Shown: piece after piece, positions 44,230 through 47,824 of the stretch
Position numbering within the stretch: position 1 is the first letter of the stretch
Layout: each line of letters opens with the position of its first letter
Source: Tilletiaria anomala UBC 951
Lineage: Eukaryota > Basidiomycota > Exobasidiomycetes > Georgefischeriales > Tilletiariaceae
Reading direction: 5' to 3'
Assembly: GCF_000711695.1 (NCBI RefSeq)
Contig: NW_013546897.1
Coordinates: forward strand, 1-47,824
DNA length: 47,824 nucleotides
The notes under the pieces: model-generated
What the model was told of the DNA's origin: nothing
The model's input: the letters and a program-made list of their open reading frames with translations, nothing else
Database searches by the model: none
Program-made: the position numbers and the translations under genes

Positions 44230-44703
44230 GCAACTGTTACATGGTGTAACACCCATGACTTGGGGCCGGCAAATCCTGATCTCGTACATACGCGCCTGTA
44301 CTGCTTCTATGTTCAAGGCCCCCACACACAAGGTACCGCTTGCCAATCGCACACATTACTTTCTCCCAAGGTAATGCTTCATTGCTGGGGTCGTGATCGT
44401 GAGGATGTCGTGATAGAAATACAAGTGATCCGCGCTGCTCTGGGGGGGCGCAAAGCGGAATGCATGGATGACTGGACTGTGGAGATGATGAGATATGAAA
44501 GCATGATTGAGGTAAGAGAGAGACGAGCTGCGAAATAATTATATCTAGCTGCGTCGGGCGTGGTAAGATGCAGGGATGAAATGCGATGATAATGTTGATG
44601 ACGATGTTGTAAAGTATAGTTTAGCGGAGTACCTATAGTGTTGTTGGTCTTGGTGAGAATCATGCGATATACTGAGAAGGGTGACACATTCCTCCGATGC
44701 TGA
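44230..44703. other. Convergent 3' region between TOM70 and the unknown gene
   Basis: 474 nt containing both 3' untranslated ends. No gene or repeat is seen. Confidence 0.5.
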
Positions 44704-47700
44704 TTAAAAGAAACTGAAATGCGAGCCTGCCGGTGCGGACGGTGGCACTAGCTGGTAAGGATGCACGCTGTATGCGACTCCGGGTAGTGGCGCAAAGCCG
44801 GCGCCGTCCACGGGGCCAAGCTGGAACTGAGGGAAAGCCTGGTGTGGGATCGCCTGAGTCGAACCGCCATTCATCAGCGTGCTCGTCCTCTTGCGCTTGT
44901 TCGACCGGCGATCGTCATCGCTTGCGTCGTCTTCGTCGTCGCCATCGTTGCCCTCGTCAAGAGGGTAGAGCTGGTCGGACCATCCGGCGACAGGCTCTTC
45001 GTCGATGGTGATGTAGTATGGCGCACCGTTGAGGGTGTGCTTATTCTCCGCGAGCCAGGCCTTGTCGAAAAGCGCAGAGGGCAGCCGACGACCGCGGAGC
45101 GAGTGCGGGACGTCTAGCTCGACGGGCTGGTCTCTCCTCCAGCGGGTCAGGTGCTTGTTCTTCGACTTTTTGTCGGCCAGTTGGTACGCACGCGTCAGGT
45201 GCGGATTCCTCCATCGAGGAGTCAGTGCCTCGAGGCCGTGGTCGTCCTTGAGTTTCAAGCTGCGCTGTGCTTTCCACGTCTGTATATCCATCCCGTGCAG
45301 ATCCTCGTCGCTGGCGGCGTCATCGCTGAATGCGCCGGACATCAGCAGAGGTCGAGGGATAGGGTGCTTGAGTTTTGCCGCGCCCAATTCGCGACCGCGT
45401 TGTTTCTGCAGGTGCAGTCGAAGAAACACGCGTAAGCATACACACATACAGGCCGCCATGATTGCACAGAGAAAGTGATCGGGCAGGCTCACAATCTTGG
45501 ATCTCTCCGTCTCCCGGTCCTTCTGATCCTTCTGCTTTTCGCAATCCTTGGCACCAGGATCGGTGCGCAGGCTCTGCCTGAAGCCGCTGCGGGCGCTGTC
45601 CATGAGATCCTTCGCGACGTCTTCGATATGGGAGGCCTTGAGCACGCCAGGCGCGCAGCCGTACTCCTGCGGATGCTCCTCTGCAAGCGCCAGCCCAATG
45701 CGGACGATCTCATCGATCAGCTCATGATTTGTCTTGTAGTAGTCGCGTGCTTGGAAGTTGACGTGGAAGAAGCGGTCCTTGGAAGAGGTACTGTCGGGGT
45801 TGGAGACCCACTCGGCTTGGCTGTACGTTTTGGTGATCTGCCGGAACTCGCTCGTGTTGAGCCAGCGATACAGGTACTGGCGCAGATCACGCTGTTGACG
45901 ATGCAGGAGGACTGAATCGTCAGCCAAGTCCGGCATTCCAACGTAACCCGGACCGATCAACATGGACTCACCAAAAGCTTTCGGTTCCTGTACCGCTTGT
46001 CGCTGAGCGGAATATCCGTAACGAGGTCCGGCACGCTGACGTTGGCATCCACCGAGCCTCGGCCGCTTCCAGTCGATGGGGCACTACCTGCTTCCGCCAA
46101 TTGTCCGCCGAGGTAGCTCCCGGCGAGATTGGCGCCAGCCGTAGCGCCCTGGAGGGAAGCAGCGCTAGCCGTGCGCGTGAGCCTGACTGTCTGGACGCCA
46201 ACACCACCGGGAGGCCCGCTCCCGAGTCCGCCTTCCGACGCCGGCGAAGGGATCGCGGCGCCAGTCGTAGCCTGCACGTGCGCGTGCAACGGCACGTGCC
46301 AGCCATCCAGAAAGGTGGGCGCGCCGGCGCCGGCGCTGCCGATGGGAACGGGCACGGGCATGGGCCCGGATCCGGTGCTGGCCGAGCGCGGCTGCAAGCC
46401 AGCGCCTGCTCCCGCATCGGGACCCATAAGCTGCATCGTACTGCTCGTGCCTGCGGCTGTGCCAATTGCGGCCGTGAAGGCGCTGTGGGAGATGGCGTTG
46501 CTCATTGCAGACGCGCGAAGCGCCGCGACGTGCGCCTGCAGCGCCATAGCCGTCTGCGAATCGGACAGGCTGCGGGCTGCATTCGCGGCGGCGGCGGCCG
46601 CCGCCGCTGCGCCAGACGACGCAGACAGTGAGGGCGCCGCCACGGATGACAGGGCGCTTCCGGGGGCGGCGCCGGCGGTCCAGGCGGCGGACACAAAGTC
46701 TGCGCTGGCCGTGGGGGGCTGGCAGCCGGGGGCGGCGGCCACTGTGGGCGGAGGGGGAGGATGCATGCCGTGCGCGATGGTGGAAGCTGAGGCGGAAGCA
46801 TGGCCGGCGCCGGCGCCTTCGCCACGATTGATATTGCTGCTGTAGTTGGTGGAATTGGAGAACGTCGCCCACTGCGCACTATGCAGGCCCTCGTAGCCGC
46901 CTGCAGAGGAGCGACGGAACGCAGCGGCGAGTCCGCCCGCGAGCCCACCTACCCCGTCGCCGCCAAAGTGCGCGCCGGGCGCAGCGGCGTAGCCGCTGGC
47001 GGACAGCGGCATTCCTGAACCTATGCCCGGGGCGGCGGCGGCCGGCGTGGCTGTTGATGACGACGAGAAGGGAGAGGTTGCGGACGACGGATGCTGGTAC
47101 GCGTGCGCTGCAGCAAAGGGGTTGTGAAATGGTGGGAGGATGCCCATGCTGTAAGATCGTTGCGCCATCGCCGGCGCATGCGTGTATACATGCGGCTGTT
47201 GTTGTGCAAAGGGATTGTGCGCATGCGCAACAACGCCGCTTCCGCTGGCGTTACTGCTGGTGATGGTGCCGGTGGTAGTGGTGCCTGTGCCTGTGCCTGT
47301 TCCAAAGGGGTGCTGTGCGAGATCAGCAAAGGATGCGTAGTGCATCGAGGACGACAGCGACGAGGGTGAGGTGGACGCAGACGTCGACGTCGAGCCGGCA
47401 GAGTGCTGCAGATCGAGTCCGGGAGGGAAGAGCATGGGTTGCACGCGCCTTGCGGTGGAGAAGGAAGAGGCACGGGACGAGATGGCAGCAAACTCCCTGC
47501 CAATGTCGGCGGCGGGGACGCGGCGGAAGCTTGAGTGCTCCACCTCGTCATCCGAGTCGTCGAGCGCAGATGAGTCCAAGTCGGCCGCAGCAGCGGCATC
47601 GGCGGCGGCGGTGACAGCGGCGGCATCAGCGGCAGCAGTGACGAGGTCGGCAACATGCGCGACGGTCTGCGCCTGGGGGACAAGCTGGTCGTCCTTGAGC

Positions 47701-47824
47701 TTGCGTATGTTCTGCGCAGAGATGGACAGCTTGGCCATCAGCTCCCGTGCGGCGTTCTCGACGCTGCCGACCATGTTGTCAATCAACGCGTAATCCGGAC
47801 GCTTCACCCGACCATTGGCGCCAT
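44704..47824 (-). CDS. Large protein of unknown function (5' end beyond window)
   Basis: Three exons are seen (47824-45972, 45891-45493, 45405-44704), about 980 residues, open at the right edge. The visible N-terminal part reads NGRVKRPDYALIDNMVGSVE then NAARELMAKLSISAQNIRKL, which looks conserved and helical. About 550 residues of Ala/Ser/Gly/His low complexity follow, with poly-Ala, GTGTGTG and FHNPFAAAHAYQHP-like tracts. A second ordered block starts at RYRNRKLLRDLRQYLYRWLN and includes NFQARDYYKTNHELIDEIVR and IEDVAKDLMDSARSGFRQSL. The C-terminal part has an acidic patch with NKRKRT, a possible nuclear signal, and an aromatic end (SHFSFF). Such a layout fits a nuclear regulator, but I recognise no domain. 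The second intron (45406-45492, 87 nt) is stop-free and in frame, so retention would add 29 residues. Confidence 0.75.

Noticed and set aside
46129-46845. 238-residue plus-strand frame opposite the unknown low-complexity gene
   Set aside because: It is the antisense image of Ala/Gly/Ser codon repeats, which leave every frame open.

Overview
The window looks like nuclear DNA of a yeast-like basidiomycete. The protein sequences and the short (mostly 70-110 nt), frequent, GT-AG introns with CTRAY-type branch sites fit Ustilaginomycotina best; this placement is inferred from protein style and architecture, not from a marker gene. Sixteen protein genes can be supported, two of them cut by the window edges. 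I saw no rRNA, tRNA, CRISPR or intact mobile element. Exon coordinates were built by hand from splice signals, reading-frame continuity and family conservation.

Layout: ubiquitin (1-95, minus, cut by the left edge); an intergenic stretch with a hairpin-forming inverted repeat (1088-1294); MTC1-like telomere-capping/vesicle factor (1659-3425, minus); GLUT-like sugar transporter (3899-5797, plus); a GPI-anchored cysteine-rich surface protein (6928-7972, plus); peptidyl-tRNA hydrolase 2 (8391-9054, minus); ALR/MNR2-type Mg2+ transporter (9969-13522, plus); a CFAP20/DUF667 protein (13815-14783, minus); mitochondrial malonyl-CoA:ACP transacylase homologue (15411-18268, plus); maltose-acetyltransferase-like hexapeptide enzyme (18430-19584, minus); a 2.5-kb gene-poor region with decayed coding-like stretches (19.6-22.1 kb); DOA4-like ubiquitin protease (22149-26372, plus); RPD3 histone deacetylase (26492-28487, minus); V-ATPase subunit F (29092-29958, plus); phospholipase D1 (30276-35867, minus); SEC22 SNARE (36796-37791, minus); SUMO (38660-39603, minus); a second, divergent SUMO-like gene (40985-41468, minus); TOM70 (42102-44229, plus); and a large low-complexity protein of unknown function (44704-47824, minus, cut by the right edge).

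There is no operon or dedicated gene cluster; most neighbours are ordinary housekeeping genes arranged divergently or convergently. A loose thread is ubiquitin-family biology: ubiquitin, a ubiquitin protease, SUMO and a SUMO-like paralogue share one 41-kb stretch. The most notable observations are: (i) SUMO is cut into seven exons, four consecutive ones being microexons of 18, 19, 17 and 14 nt; (ii) a divergent SUMO paralogue with a C-terminal Gly-Gly lies 1.4 kb upstream and carries a one-base phase conflict at its first intron; (iii) the FabD-type transacylase has Gly where the catalytic Ser of GHSxG should be; (iv) a CFAP20-domain protein occurs in a fungus expected to lack flagella.
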